From Pseudanabaena biceps PCC 7429 (GTDB lineage: Bacteria > Cyanobacteriota > Cyanobacteriia > Pseudanabaenales > Pseudanabaenaceae): 32,806 bases of DNA. The notes under the pieces were generated by a model. The model was not told the DNA's origin. It worked only from the letters and a program-made list of their open reading frames with translations, and searched no databases. Positions 15,783 to 24,634 of the stretch are shown piece after piece. The stretch covers positions 1-32,806 of the forward strand of contig NZ_ALWB01000030.1 in the NCBI RefSeq assembly GCF_000332215.1. The letters are read 5' to 3'. Position numbers and translations under genes: made by a program. The stretch's first letter is position 1, and the number at the start of each line of letters is the position of its first letter.

Positions 15783-16814
15783 TTACGTTGCTATATATAG
15801 ACTCTGGCAATCTTCAAGATTGAGACGCGATCGCGTGGCAATACTCATGGACGAAGTCTCCCCACGGGCAAAATGAATCGCGCCCGCGCAGCCAATCATG
15901 GCGGCATTATCAGTACATAGACTCAAGGGCGGAAAAATTGCCCGAATGTGATGTTCTTCAGCGCTTGCGAGTAGACGCGATCGCAAAGCACTATTTGCCG
16001 CAACCCCACCGACCGCCACAATCGTTGAGAGATGATGCTCGATCGCGCATTTAATTGTGCGATTGGCAAGGGCGATCGCCACCGTCTCTTGGAAACTCGC
16101 CGCAATATCGGCGATCGGTAAAGCTTCGCCATTGGGACTTAACTTTTGAGTGAGGCGCAGGACGGCAGTTTTTAGCCCGCTAAAGCTAGAGTCGTAGGGA
16201 AAGTCAGGAATTCTACCCTGAGGTAATTTGTAGGCTTTGGCATCCCCCATCTTGGCAATCTGGTCGATCGCAGGTCCGCCTGGATAACCTAACCCTAACA
16301 GTCGCGCTACCTTATCAAAGGCTTCCCCCGCCGCGTCATCGCGAGTTTTCCCCATTACCCGATAGTCCGTATAGTCTTTCACTAAAATAATGCTGCTATG
16401 ACCACCAGAAACTAATAAGCATAGGAAAGGTGGCTCTAAGGTCGGTTCGGCGAGTAATGCCGAGCAAATATGCCCCTCAAGGTGATGTACGGCTATGAGC
16501 GGCTTGCGATGGAGCATTGCCAAGGTTTTTGCAGCCGTAACCCCAATCATCAGAGAACCGATCAATCCTGGTGCGGTAGTCACGGCAATCCCGTCGATTT
16601 CAGCCCATGTTTTACCTGATTCGCGATAGGCTTGGGCGATCGCAGGATTAATCGTCTCCACATGTTGCCGCGCCGCGATCTCAGGCACAACACCACCATA
16701 GAGGGCATGGGTTTTAATTTGGGAGGAAACGACACTACTGAGGATTTGGCGATCGCATACTACTGCTGCCGCCGTTTCATCACAACTGGATTCGATCGCG
16801 AGGATAGTGGGCAT
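15783..16814 (-). CDS. tsaD: tRNA N6-threonylcarbamoyladenosine synthase TsaD
   Basis: Transfers threonylcarbamoyl to A37 of ANN-decoding tRNAs, acting with TsaB, TsaE and TsaC in the cytoplasm. The 343-residue length is typical of TsaD/Gcp. The ASKHA fold opens with [14 protein letters not shown] (6-19). The metal-binding histidines are H111 and H115 (HLEGH), followed by [29 protein letters not shown] (about 165-183) and CTDNAAMIG near the C terminus, which carries the conserved Asp. The ATG at 16814 gives the normal family start [11 protein letters not shown] 14-bp tandem repeat lies immediately upstream. A promoter was not identified in it. Confidence 0.95.
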   Translation of the reverse strand: MPTILAIESSCDETAAAVVCDRQILSSVVSSQIKTHALYGGVVPEIAARQHVETINPAIAQAYRESGKTWAEIDGIAVTTAPGLIGSLMIGVTAAKTLAMLHRKPLIAVHHLEGHICSALLAEPTLEPPFLCLLVSGGHSSIILVKDYTDYRVMGKTRDDAAGEAFDKVARLLGLGYPGGPAIDQIAKMGDAKAYKLPQGRIPDFPYDSSFSGLKTAVLRLTQKLSPNGEALPIADIAASFQETVAIALANRTIKCAIEHHLSTIVAVGGVAANSALRSRLLASAEEHHIRAIFPPLSLCTDNAAMIGCAGAIHFARGETSSMSIATRSRLNLEDCQSLYIAT

Positions 16815-16821
16815 AGTTGGG

Positions 16822-16897
16822 GATTAGCGATTAGCTTTTAGCGATTAGCTTTTAGCGATTAGCTTTTAGCGATTAGCTTTTAGCTTTTGGCTTTTGG
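16822..16897. repeat. 14-bp tandem repeat upstream of tsaD
   Basis: About four units of gattagcttttagc (perfect units at 16829, 16843, 16857 and 16871), with partial units on both sides. It lies 8 bp in front of the tsaD start codon on the opposite strand, so it occupies the leader or promoter region of that gene. Copy number could vary between strains by slippage. Confidence 0.85.
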
Positions 16898-16981
16898 GTA
16901 ACTGATTTATGATAGCGAAATGCTTACCCATCTTAAATTTTTTGAGCAAATTCACTCAAAATTGCCCAAATTAATGCTGCT

Positions 16982-17083
16982 AAGTAGCTAGGCATAAGTA
17001 AACTTAAAACCTAGAAGAGCATACCGCCCATTGCGCGGGCGGTATGCTCTCTGGTTTTGGTTTTTAATTATGCCGAACTACTT
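16982..17083. repeat. Family A palindromic element, copy 3
   Basis: 102 bp with ends AAGTAGCTAGGCATAA and TTATGCCGAACTACTT. The core hairpin pairs agagcataccgccc with gggcggtatgctct. Orientation is opposite to the copy at 4070: the arm taagtaaacttaaaacc lies at the left here and at the right there. Confidence 0.8.
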
Positions 17084-17136
17084 ATCAAAAATAATGTTTA
17101 CAGCCAGAGAAGCCCTATATAGGCATAATAGCTTAA

Positions 17137-17177
17137 AGCTATTGTGCTTAAAGCTATTAGCTTTAAGCACAATAGCT
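17137..17177. repeat. Perfect 19-bp palindrome
   Basis: agctattgtgcttaaagct (17137-17155) pairs exactly with 17159-17177 around the loop att. The string ttaaagctatt occurs repeatedly in it. The remaining part of the gap to 17359 shows no gene and should include the promoter of the HTH gene. Confidence 0.7.
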
Positions 17178-17359
17178 ATTGAGATAAAATTAGTTTTGGT
17201 ATAATTTGCTGTGAAAACTTTGCAGAATGTTATATTAGTTAAGGTAGGTAATCTAAACTAAATTCGATTGCTCCATCCAACAACGCTCTACATAGAACTT
17301 GTGGTTGTCCAAGTTCGACTGAAAGCCCATTTGAGTCAGTCAGTCCAATCTCTTTCTAA

Positions 17360-18466
17360 ATGTCTGTGAGTATTGTGAATATTACAACCTCGAAGCAAGC
17401 AGAGAAACTAGCAGAAATCGGAGCGCAATTTAAGCGAGTTCGCGAAGATAAAGAGCTATCAATTCCTCACCTAACTGCGACCACATTAATTTCTGAACGA
17501 TACCTACGGGCGATCGAAGATGGTGAAATGGAATCGTTGCCTGAGCCTGTGTATGTGCGTGGATTTATTCGCAAGTATGGTAATGCTTTAGGAGTTGGCG
17601 ATCTTTCTGAGGAATTTCCCCTCAATCCAGTTTTGCCAGAACAAAAATGGGCTGGTAGCGCTGCTGCCGAGCTAAGACCCTTACACCTATACGCGCTTTA
17701 TGTTGGGGTGATCGCGGGGGCGGTTAGTTTGTTGGCAACCTTTATGAATTCCCCTGATGCTAACAAGATTAACGACAGTCAAACTAACTTTAGTAACGCT
17801 GCTCAGCTCGGTAACTCCAGATCAAAGCTCGTTGAGCCCACCGAAAGCCTCCTACCCAAAATTGGTGGTCTAGAAATACTCAAACAAGGCGTTACTGACC
17901 CAACGGCTATGGCATCTCCGATCAATTTAAATTTGCCCGTAGTCAATTCAGTCCCAGACCCTAAAGTTTCCACCCTTCCTAAGGATAATCTTGGTAAACC
18001 GCCAGCTAATGCCACAGTTGAAACTAGCTCTAGCCTCAATAATTTGCTTATGAGTTGGACTATGGGTAGTGGGATTGCTGCAAATAATAATTCGCCCAAT
18101 AATGCCAAGATAGGCGCTAACGGTGATTTTACCTTTGTTGGTAATAAGCCTGTTAATGTGGGGCTGGTCATGCAAGGGGAATCTTGGATGCGCGTTACGG
18201 TTGATGGAAAGACTGAATTTGAAGGTGTACTGAATGAAGGCAAAAAGGTCGCTTGGTCTGGCGATCGCCTAATTTCCATCAGAGTTGGCAATGCGTCCTC
18301 GGTTGCCCTAAGCTACAACAATCAACCAACAAAGGTCTTAGGTAAAGAAGGCGAAGTTGCCGAAAGACAGTTTGGGATCAATCAAACCAATAATGATCTC
18401 AAGCCTAGTGAATCTCGTTTGCGCGGAATTATTAACCTAGTCTCTAATACTAATTCTGCCAACTAG
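17360..18466 (+). CDS. RodZ-like HTH, single-TM protein with DUF4115
   Basis: Predicted bitopic membrane protein of 368 residues with the RodZ plan. A cytoplasmic helix-turn-helix covers about residues 15-80 (GAQFKRVREDKELSIPHLTA and ISERYLRAIEDGEMESLPEP, with YVRGFIRKYG). A transmembrane helix lies at 109-129 (LYALYVGVIAGAVSLLATF). A Ser/Asn-rich linker covers about 130-245 and a C-terminal DUF4115 beta domain about 250-325 (MQGESWMRVTVDGKTEFEG). RodZ links MreB to the cell-wall elongation machinery and maintains cell shape; this role is inferred from architecture. The ATG at 17360 is the first plausible start. It does not neighbour mre genes in this window. Confidence 0.82.
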   Translation: MSVSIVNITTSKQAEKLAEIGAQFKRVREDKELSIPHLTATTLISERYLRAIEDGEMESLPEPVYVRGFIRKYGNALGVGDLSEEFPLNPVLPEQKWAGSAAAELRPLHLYALYVGVIAGAVSLLATFMNSPDANKINDSQTNFSNAAQLGNSRSKLVEPTESLLPKIGGLEILKQGVTDPTAMASPINLNLPVVNSVPDPKVSTLPKDNLGKPPANATVETSSSLNNLLMSWTMGSGIAANNNSPNNAKIGANGDFTFVGNKPVNVGLVMQGESWMRVTVDGKTEFEGVLNEGKKVAWSGDRLISIRVGNASSVALSYNNQPTKVLGKEGEVAERQFGINQTNNDLKPSESRLRGIINLVSNTNSAN

Positions 18467-18544
18467 CCTATCGCCAAGTTCATGTTTTTTAGGCAAGTTC
18501 CGCAGGGGAGTAACTGCCCTATGGCTGTTGCCAATCAAAATGGG

Positions 18545-18676
18545 TTAAGCTGGCAAATTTTAAAAGCCCAAAAGTAAAAGCCCTGCGTAGCAAGGCTTTT
18601 ACTTTTGGGCTTTGAGAAAGAGTTTGCTACGCAAACCCTTTCTCAAAGCCCCTTTCAAATTATCCCGAACTCACGT
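18545..18676. repeat. Family D double-hairpin repeat, copy 1
   Basis: A 132-bp unit from ttaagctggcaa to gaactcacgtt recurs at 31831-31963 with few differences. It has two hairpins: agcccaaaagtaaaagcc...ggcttttacttttgggct, and gggctttgagaaagagtttg...caaaccctttctcaaagccc. The right end reaches the stop codon of the nuclease-family gene at 18676, so it may terminate both converging genes. Confidence 0.8.
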
Positions 18677-19173
18677 TAATTACTTTCTAACCCACTTTTT
18701 TTTACTAACTCTTCTGGGGTGAGTTTTGCTAAAAATTCGCGAAATGCTCTTCTTTCGGCCTCATCGGCATCTTGATCCACAGGGATTGAGGCTTCGAGAA
18801 TTACCTCTTCCATGACCCAGATCGGACATTTAGCCCGAACTGCGATCGCGATCGCGTCACTAGGTCGTGCGTCCATATCCTTTTTGATATCTCCTTGTGA
18901 TACCGTTACCACAGCATAAAAAGTACTGTTCTTGAGAGCATGAACGACGACTCGTTCCACAGTTATGCCCCACGCATCCAAGAAATTCAGCATGAGATCG
19001 TGGGTCATCGGACGTTCTAAGGGTCTGCCCTCGATCGCGCCATTAATGGCTCTTGCTTCAGCCTCGCCGATCCAGATCGGTAAGGCTCTCCGTTCTAAAG
19101 TATCTCGCAGTAGGACGATAGGATTACGGCTGACCGCATCAATAGCAATCCCAGCCACCTTCATTTCGATCAT
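18676..19173 (-). CDS. Bifunctional nuclease (BFN/DUF151) family protein
   Basis: A 165-residue soluble protein of the DUF151/BFN family, known in plants as a bifunctional nuclease; in bacteria the activity is largely uncharacterised, so the function stays tentative. The family pattern is clear. MIEMKVAGIAIDAVSRNPIV is the start, LPIWIGEAEARAI follows at about 31-43, RPMTHDLM lies near 54-61, and DARPSDAIAIAVRAKCPIWV is at about 101-120. The Glu-rich tail RAFREFLAKLTPEEL follows. The ATG at 19173 gives the normal start. It converges on the RodZ-like gene with the family D repeat between them and diverges from gpsA. Confidence 0.88.
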   Translation of the reverse strand: MIEMKVAGIAIDAVSRNPIVLLRDTLERRALPIWIGEAEARAINGAIEGRPLERPMTHDLMLNFLDAWGITVERVVVHALKNSTFYAVVTVSQGDIKKDMDARPSDAIAIAVRAKCPIWVMEEVILEASIPVDQDADEAERRAFREFLAKLTPEELVKKSGLESN

Positions 19174-19381
19174 TGTTGCCAGCCTTCCTCAAGAAATGAG
19201 CGAAAGTACCCCTCATCAATCAATGCTCTTGATGGGATATTGATAGTTAAAGTAAATCAATATCTCACCTATCAGAGTTTTCAGACTTGAGGGGCTTTTG
19301 CACGCTATTATATCACCGTCTCGATTTGGAGTCTGGCTTCTAGTCTTGTTTTTGCTAATGCCTGACTTCTAACAAAGGAAA

Positions 19382-20380
19382 ATGGTTCAAACTGGCTATT
19401 CTCCTTTGGGTTTAACTAAAATAATTATGCAAAACATGAAATCAGACTTAAAGAATGTGACGATCATTGGATCTGGGGCATGGGGATCGGCGCTAGCTGA
19501 TCTCGTTCAAAGAAATGACTGCCATGTTCAAATCTGGTCGCGCCAAAGTCAATCTTCACTCGCGGCATTAGTAAGTAATAGTGATGCGATTATATCCGCA
19601 GTTTCGATTAAGGGTGTAAGAACGATCGCTGAAAAATTACAAACTGCTAAGTTACTCCCCCACGCTGTTTTGGTTAGCGCCACTAAGGGGCTAGAACCCA
19701 CGACGGGAAAAACTCCCTCCCAAATTTGGCAATCCTTAGTCCCCAATCATCCCCTCGTCGTTTTGTCGGGACCCAATCTGTCCAAAGAAATTATGGAGGG
19801 TAAGCCTGCGGCGACAGTGGTTGCCAGCTATAACGATGATGCTGCTCAATTTATTCAAAATATCTTTGCATCGCGAAATTTTCGAGTCTATACAAATTCC
19901 GATCCCATCGGGGTGGAGTTAGGTGGCACGCTTAAAAATGTTATTGCGATCGCAGTGGGTGCTTGTGACGGTTTAAATTTGGGTACAAATGCGAAATCGG
20001 CATTGATTGCCCGATCTCTGATCGAAATTATTCGGGTCGGCGTTTATTTTGGGGCGCAACCTGAAACTTTTTGGGGCTTATCGGGTTTAGGCGATTTGCT
20101 GGCTACCTGCAATAGCAACCTCAGTCGCAATTATCAAGTGGGCTATGCGATCGCGCAGGGTCTGAGTCTTGACGAGGCGATCGCGCAGGTGCAGGGTACG
20201 GCTGAGGGGGTAAATACTGCCAACGTACTAATCGAAATTAGCGATCGTGAAAAAATAAGTGTCCCCGTATCGCGTTACGTATACCGACTGCTAAAAGGAG
20301 AAATTACATTACAACAAGCCGTTGAGGGACTAATGGAACGCGATCTTAAACCAGAAAATTTAGAGAATCTCGAACTATAA
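19382..20380 (+). CDS. gpsA: Glycerol-3-phosphate dehydrogenase [NAD(P)+]
   Basis: Reduces dihydroxyacetone phosphate to sn-glycerol 3-phosphate for membrane lipid synthesis; cytoplasmic. The 332-residue protein has the Rossmann motif IIGSGAWGSALA (about 29-40), SGPNLSKEIMEGKPAA, GGTLKNVIAIAVGACDGL with the catalytic Lys, and GLSGLGDLLATCNSNLSRNY. The segment between the first strand and SDAIISAVS is short; the NPxYLP part of E. coli GpsA is absent, as I recall for cyanobacterial GpsA. The listed start is ATG 19382; ATG 19427 or 19436 would remove 15 or 18 non-conserved residues, and none has a strong ribosome site. A 23-bp hairpin follows. Confidence 0.92.
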   Translation: MVQTGYSPLGLTKIIMQNMKSDLKNVTIIGSGAWGSALADLVQRNDCHVQIWSRQSQSSLAALVSNSDAIISAVSIKGVRTIAEKLQTAKLLPHAVLVSATKGLEPTTGKTPSQIWQSLVPNHPLVVLSGPNLSKEIMEGKPAATVVASYNDDAAQFIQNIFASRNFRVYTNSDPIGVELGGTLKNVIAIAVGACDGLNLGTNAKSALIARSLIEIIRVGVYFGAQPETFWGLSGLGDLLATCNSNLSRNYQVGYAIAQGLSLDEAIAQVQGTAEGVNTANVLIEISDREKISVPVSRYVYRLLKGEITLQQAVEGLMERDLKPENLENLEL

Positions 20381-20387
20381 GTGCTTG

Positions 20388-20470
20388 CGCAAAATAAATT
20401 ACCAAAAGCCGTAAAGCTGAGCCTCTACGGGGCTCAGCTTTACGGCTTTTGGTTTGTAATTTAGCTTTTG
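20388..20470. terminator. Strong hairpin after gpsA
   Basis: accaaaagccgtaaagctga (20401 on) pairs with its complement ending at 20453, giving a 23-bp perfect stem and a 7-base loop. The outer arm gcttgcgcaaaataaatt matches in reverse the arm near 5080-5100. It sits 20 bp after the gpsA stop and is likely to terminate it. Confidence 0.7.
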
Positions 20471-20529
20471 CTAGTCATTCTTTTTGCCAGTCCCTTATGT
20501 CCTGATATATGTCCTGATAAACTTGGTGT

Positions 20530-20623
20530 TATAGCTATAGACAGTAAACCCAATAGAGAGTTGCGGCGCGAAGCGCCGCAACTCTCTATTGGGTTTGTCC
20601 TGACTTAAGTGACTATAGCTATA
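20530..20623. repeat. Family B palindromic element, copy 2, overlapping pheA
   Basis: 94 bp with perfect 11-bp terminal inverted repeats TATAGCTATAG (20530-20540) and CTATAGCTATA (20613-20623). The core stem is 24 bp (20546-20569 with 20573-20596, loop gaa). The flank TGTCCTGACTTAAGTG recurs at 32151-32166 in reverse. The last five codons and stop of pheA lie inside it. Confidence 0.85.
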
Positions 20624-21465
20624 TCATCGACAGCGATCGCATAACTACCAAGAATCTTCAGGTTTTCAGTAACATTTTTTAGCTCTTCTAGGGCTTCATC
20701 TAAATTGGGATCGGCGATCGGCGCTTCGATATCGATGAAAAAAATATATTCGCCTAGCGATCGCTTGGTGGGACGCGATTCAATGCGACTTAGATTGATT
20801 TGGCGCTCGGCAAATACGGATAAGGTCTTGACTAAGGCTCCTGGCATATTGCGATCGAGGCTAAAGGCAAGAGATGAATGGGTTCCCTGCGTAGTAGGAG
20901 CAGTGCGCCCTAAAACTAAAAAGCGGGTGCAGTTATCGGGGCGATCGTTAATCGGAAAGTTCAGGATCGGTAAGCTATATATTTCCGCAGCATATTTCGA
21001 GGCGATCGCCGCTAACGTGGCATCCTCCGCGACCTGATGGAGTCTATCGGTATTGGAGTCCGTAGCAATCTGTCGAGCCTTGGGTAAGTGGCGTTCGAGC
21101 CATCGCTGACACTGGGCTAGGCTTTGGGGATGGGAATATACTGTCTGGATATCCTCAAGATTTTGGGCGCAGCTAATCAGGGCATGGGCGATCGGCAAAA
21201 CGATCGCCTGCTGAATTTGCAAGGACTCCGATTGCCAGAGGCTATCAAGGGTCATCGTTACCCCCCCTTGGATGGAGTTCTCCACAGGCACGACAGCTAC
21301 CTCCACCTGTCCCCGCTCAGCCGCATCGATCGCTTGGGGAATGGTGGAATAGGGAATCATCCGTGAACTATCTGGCTCTAAGTCTGGATAAATAAGCTGC
21401 AAATACCGTAAGGCTGCTATTTCTGAATAGGTACCCGCAGGTCCAAGGTAAGCAATCGTCGTCAT
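20605..21465 (-). CDS. pheA: Prephenate dehydratase
   Basis: Converts prephenate to phenylpyruvate in phenylalanine synthesis; cytoplasmic. The monofunctional 286-residue form has no chorismate mutase domain. Residues 1-190 form the dehydratase domain: YLGPAGTYSE near the start, VVPVENSIQGGV (58-69), and T180-R181-F182, the conserved TRF catalytic motif. An ACT domain at about 200-280 holds GALVKTLSVFAERQINLSRI and ESRPTK, the segment that binds phenylalanine for feedback inhibition. The ATG at 21465 fits the family. The C terminus DDIAIVT and the stop come from a family B palindrome, so the natural end has probably been altered at a tolerant position. Confidence 0.95.
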   Translation of the reverse strand: MTTIAYLGPAGTYSEIAALRYLQLIYPDLEPDSSRMIPYSTIPQAIDAAERGQVEVAVVPVENSIQGGVTMTLDSLWQSESLQIQQAIVLPIAHALISCAQNLEDIQTVYSHPQSLAQCQRWLERHLPKARQIATDSNTDRLHQVAEDATLAAIASKYAAEIYSLPILNFPINDRPDNCTRFLVLGRTAPTTQGTHSSLAFSLDRNMPGALVKTLSVFAERQINLSRIESRPTKRSLGEYIFFIDIEAPIADPNLDEALEELKNVTENLKILGSYAIAVDDIAIVT

Positions 21466-21493
21466 AGGGTAAATAACTAATAATATCGCGAGT

Positions 21494-21596
21494 AAGCAGC
21501 TAGGTATAAGTAAACTTAAAACCCAGAAGCGAGTACCGCCCGCTCAGCGGGCGGTACTCGCTTCTGGGTTTAGTTTTTAATTATGCTGAACTACTT
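21494..21596. repeat. Family A palindromic element, copy 4
   Basis: 103 bp with ends AAGCAGCTAGGTATAA and TTATGCTGAACTACTT. The core stem, gaagcgagtaccgcccgc with its complement, differs from the other copies, but both arms have changed together so pairing is kept. It fills the 139-bp gap between the cyclase stop and the pheA start on the same strand. Confidence 0.8.
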
Positions 21597-21604
21597 ATAG
21601 CCCA

Positions 21605-24600
21605 TCAAACGTTCGTAGAGTTTAACTCTGGGATTTCTAAGGAAGACAAGGGGAACTTTCGATCTAGCAGCATGTAGGTATCCATTTCACCTCTTCCTTT
21701 GATAAAGACCTTACCGCGATACCAGAAGGAATATTTATCTTGAATTAAGTCGTAGGTAGATTGCGTGACTTGAATACCGCCTGCCAAACCGTGAGATTCC
21801 ATGCGACTGGCAATATTAACCGCATCCCCCCAGAGATCGTAAATAAATTTGCGGATGCCAATTACCCCCGCAACGACCGCTCCCGTGTTAATGCCAATGC
21901 GTAACCGAAAAGTTGTGTCATCTCCCCGTTTAAACTGAGCAATAGCTCTTTGCATCGCCAAAGCCATTTCCGCGATCGCTTCTGCATGATCGGCTCGGGC
22001 GGTTGGCAAACCACCAACCACCATGTAAGCATCCCCAATGGTTTTGATTTTTTCTAATCCCAAACGATCGGCTAACAAATCAAAGGAAGAGAAAATCTCA
22101 TTCAGCATCGTTACTAGATCGTTAGGAGAAACTTGGGTGGATAGCGCCGTAAAGTCCACAATATCTGCAAACAAAATGGTTACGTTATCCGATCTAGAGG
22201 CGATCGTATTATGTCCTAATTTCAACTCGCTCACGATCGCCTTGGGCAAAATATTGAGCAATAAATTTTCCGATTTTTCCTGTTCCGCTTTTAGAGCTTG
22301 TTCGGTTTGCTTGCGTTCCGTAATATCTTGCACTAGCCCTTCGTAGGAAATGAAATTCCCCTGTTGATCGTAATTAGCCTTGGCATTAATCAAAATCCAA
22401 ATGATACTGCGATCGCTCTTATAAACCAGAGCCTCAAAGCTATTGACCGAACCATTAGTAGAAATCTGATGTAGGAGATCTTGATAGCGCTCAGGCTCTG
22501 TAAATAAACGATAGGGATCGTCTGCAACTTTAGTTAGTAAGTCGCTAGGTGTGTCATAACCATAAATATTGGCGAGTGCGGGATTGGCATTGATATAGCA
22601 GCCATCGGGCTGCGCTTGAAAAATACCTTCGATCGCCCGTTCAAAAATGCTGCGATACTTCTCCTCCGCTTGGCGAAGTGATTCTTCAATTTGCTTTTGA
22701 TGACTAATATCAATAATCACGCCATCCCAAACTGTATCGCCATTTTCATGCCGATGGGGCTGAGAAATAATTCTGACCCATTTCACTTTCTCAAACAGAC
22801 TGGAAACCCGATACTCATGCTCGAAAGTGATCAAAGCTTCAGCGGAATTTTGGACGATCTCATTGAGTTCGGCACGATCCTCAGGATGAGCCATATCAAA
22901 TACCCATTCCAAATGCTCGGTGAACTCCTCCACCGATATGCCAAATATTTCCTGTGTACGGGGGCTGATATAGGGCATGGAGACTTCGCCATCGGGGTGT
23001 AAGACGGCTCGATAGACTACTCCTGGCACATTGTCAGCGATCGCCGAAAATCTTTGTTGGCTTTCCCTTAATAGCATCTCCGCTTGCTGTCGATCTGTGG
23101 CTTCATTTTGAAGACGCTTGATCGTTTTCTGTAATTGGATCGTCCGCTGCTCAATGCGCTGTTCTAGCAACTCATTAGCATCCCGCAAGGCTCCTTCGAC
23201 ATTTAACAAATCCGCCTGTGTCTTCAGCAAACGTTGATTGGCATTAAATAACTTCGACATCACCGCACGGGTGATCTCGGGAGCCAGTTGATTCCGCCCC
23301 TTGCCATGTCCTCGCCCTAAGAGCTCCGCGATCGTCATTTCCAAATCTTGCGCATCTTTTTCGAGTTGCCAACTCTGCTGAATGCCTTGGGTGATATCAG
23401 CAAGCATCTCGATCGCTACGGTTGATGTCTTTGCAGGCAGATCTTCTACACCCAACCAAGGCATTGGCTTAATGGGATCAATAGTATAGAGAATTTCAAA
23501 ATGGCCCACATTGGAAATTTCGGCAATCCGACAGGCTGTCCAAATATGTTGGTTGCGATCGCAGACAATTTTTCCCGCAGGGGAGTCAAAGCTCTGACCA
23601 TAGGCGGCTTGGCGAACCGCAATCCCATCAAAGGTTTGGGCAGACTCTACCGCCTGTTTCCATAGAAACACCTGACTATAGGCGGACTGCATCGTTACAT
23701 GCACCGCTGGCAGTGGCTTTTGACTTGCCTCAAACCAATGGGCAACTTTCCGCAAAAAATCTTGATTTTGACTAGTATCTAGACTCTGAAAATAATTAGC
23801 GCTAGCCAAATGCCCCGCGATCGACCCTAACTCCAGATGGTCTTGCCTAAGGCGATCGCATAGCTGCCGCAATTCTAAATCGGTAAACCGTAAAGCAAGC
23901 ACGGGAATTTCCGCCGCCGTAATTCCCGCTTCAGCATACTGCTGCAAAAAAGCGACAGAATTTGCTAAGGAAAGGGTTATAACTACCGTAGTTGGCTCAA
24001 TATGCTTGATTTTGGCAATAATATCGCGATAATTAGTGATATTACGCGGAACATAGTCTTCACCTAAGAGAAGCCCATTTTGCAGCTTGAGTTGGGCGCG
24101 AATAATCTTATTAACCGTACGGGAATAAATACCATCTGTCCCTATTAAGTACAAGCGATCGCCCTTATGTTGCAGCAGCCAATCAATGGCGGGTTGGACG
24201 ACTTGGTTCGGACATGTACCTGTATAAAAGACATTAGGCGAGCATTCTAGCCCTTCATAGCCATAGGGATACCATAGTTGCGATTGCGTCTTGACCAGCA
24301 GGGGAATAACACTTTTGCGATTCGAGGATGTACCGCAACCAAATAAATTTTTAACTTCTAGTTCAGTAATTAAAGCTCTTGTTTGCAAGGCAATATTCTG
24401 ATCGTTAGGGGCAATATCCACTACGATGGGCTCGATGGTTCGACCTAATATGCCGCCTGACTGATTGATTTCGGCGATCGCCATCAAGGTGGCATCTTTG
24501 ATGAGGGTCTCGCTGCCCAGATCATCACCCCTTAAGTCAATTCTTGAGTCACTCAAGGAGTTTATGACTCCAACTCGAATGACTTCAGTCCTACTTTTAT

Positions 24601-24634
24601 TTTCAGTATTTAAGGACTTAGCCTTTCGATCCAT
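21605..24634 (-). CDS. UrtA-like sensor, PAS-PAS, adenylate cyclase fusion
   Basis: Predicted cAMP-producing signalling enzyme, 1009 residues. Residues about 15-390 resemble UrtA/AmiC-type urea and amide binding proteins (IAEINQSGGILGR, GCGTSSNRKSVIPLL, WYPYGYEGLECSPNVFYTG). A coiled-coil linker (about 450-515), two PAS domains (about 520-645 and 650-775) and a class III cyclase (about 800-985) follow. The metal aspartates (D824 in LFADIVDFT, D868 in IGDAYM), adenine-specifying K864 and D933 (YDLWG), and N940/R944 (VNIASR) are present, predicting adenylate rather than guanylate cyclase. No signal peptide or membrane helix is visible. ATG 24634 is preferred because AGGGAG lies about 10 bases upstream; GTG 24646 sits against that site. 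The ligand is inference. Confidence 0.88.
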   Translation of the reverse strand: MDRKAKSLNTENKSRTEVIRVGVINSLSDSRIDLRGDDLGSETLIKDATLMAIAEINQSGGILGRTIEPIVVDIAPNDQNIALQTRALITELEVKNLFGCGTSSNRKSVIPLLVKTQSQLWYPYGYEGLECSPNVFYTGTCPNQVVQPAIDWLLQHKGDRLYLIGTDGIYSRTVNKIIRAQLKLQNGLLLGEDYVPRNITNYRDIIAKIKHIEPTTVVITLSLANSVAFLQQYAEAGITAAEIPVLALRFTDLELRQLCDRLRQDHLELGSIAGHLASANYFQSLDTSQNQDFLRKVAHWFEASQKPLPAVHVTMQSAYSQVFLWKQAVESAQTFDGIAVRQAAYGQSFDSPAGKIVCDRNQHIWTACRIAEISNVGHFEILYTIDPIKPMPWLGVEDLPAKTSTVAIEMLADITQGIQQSWQLEKDAQDLEMTIAELLGRGHGKGRNQLAPEITRAVMSKLFNANQRLLKTQADLLNVEGALRDANELLEQRIEQRTIQLQKTIKRLQNEATDRQQAEMLLRESQQRFSAIADNVPGVVYRAVLHPDGEVSMPYISPRTQEIFGISVEEFTEHLEWVFDMAHPEDRAELNEIVQNSAEALITFEHEYRVSSLFEKVKWVRIISQPHRHENGDTVWDGVIIDISHQKQIEESLRQAEEKYRSIFERAIEGIFQAQPDGCYINANPALANIYGYDTPSDLLTKVADDPYRLFTEPERYQDLLHQISTNGSVNSFEALVYKSDRSIIWILINAKANYDQQGNFISYEGLVQDITERKQTEQALKAEQEKSENLLLNILPKAIVSELKLGHNTIASRSDNVTILFADIVDFTALSTQVSPNDLVTMLNEIFSSFDLLADRLGLEKIKTIGDAYMVVGGLPTARADHAEAIAEMALAMQRAIAQFKRGDDTTFRLRIGINTGAVVAGVIGIRKFIYDLWGDAVNIASRMESHGLAGGIQVTQSTYDLIQDKYSFWYRGKVFIKGRGEMDTYMLLDRKFPLSSLEIPELNSTNV

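Noticed and set aside
17803-18291. 162-codon minus-strand frame opposite the RodZ-like gene
   Set aside because: Long, but it overlaps the low-complexity linker and DUF4115 part of a credible gene; composition looks like an antisense shadow.
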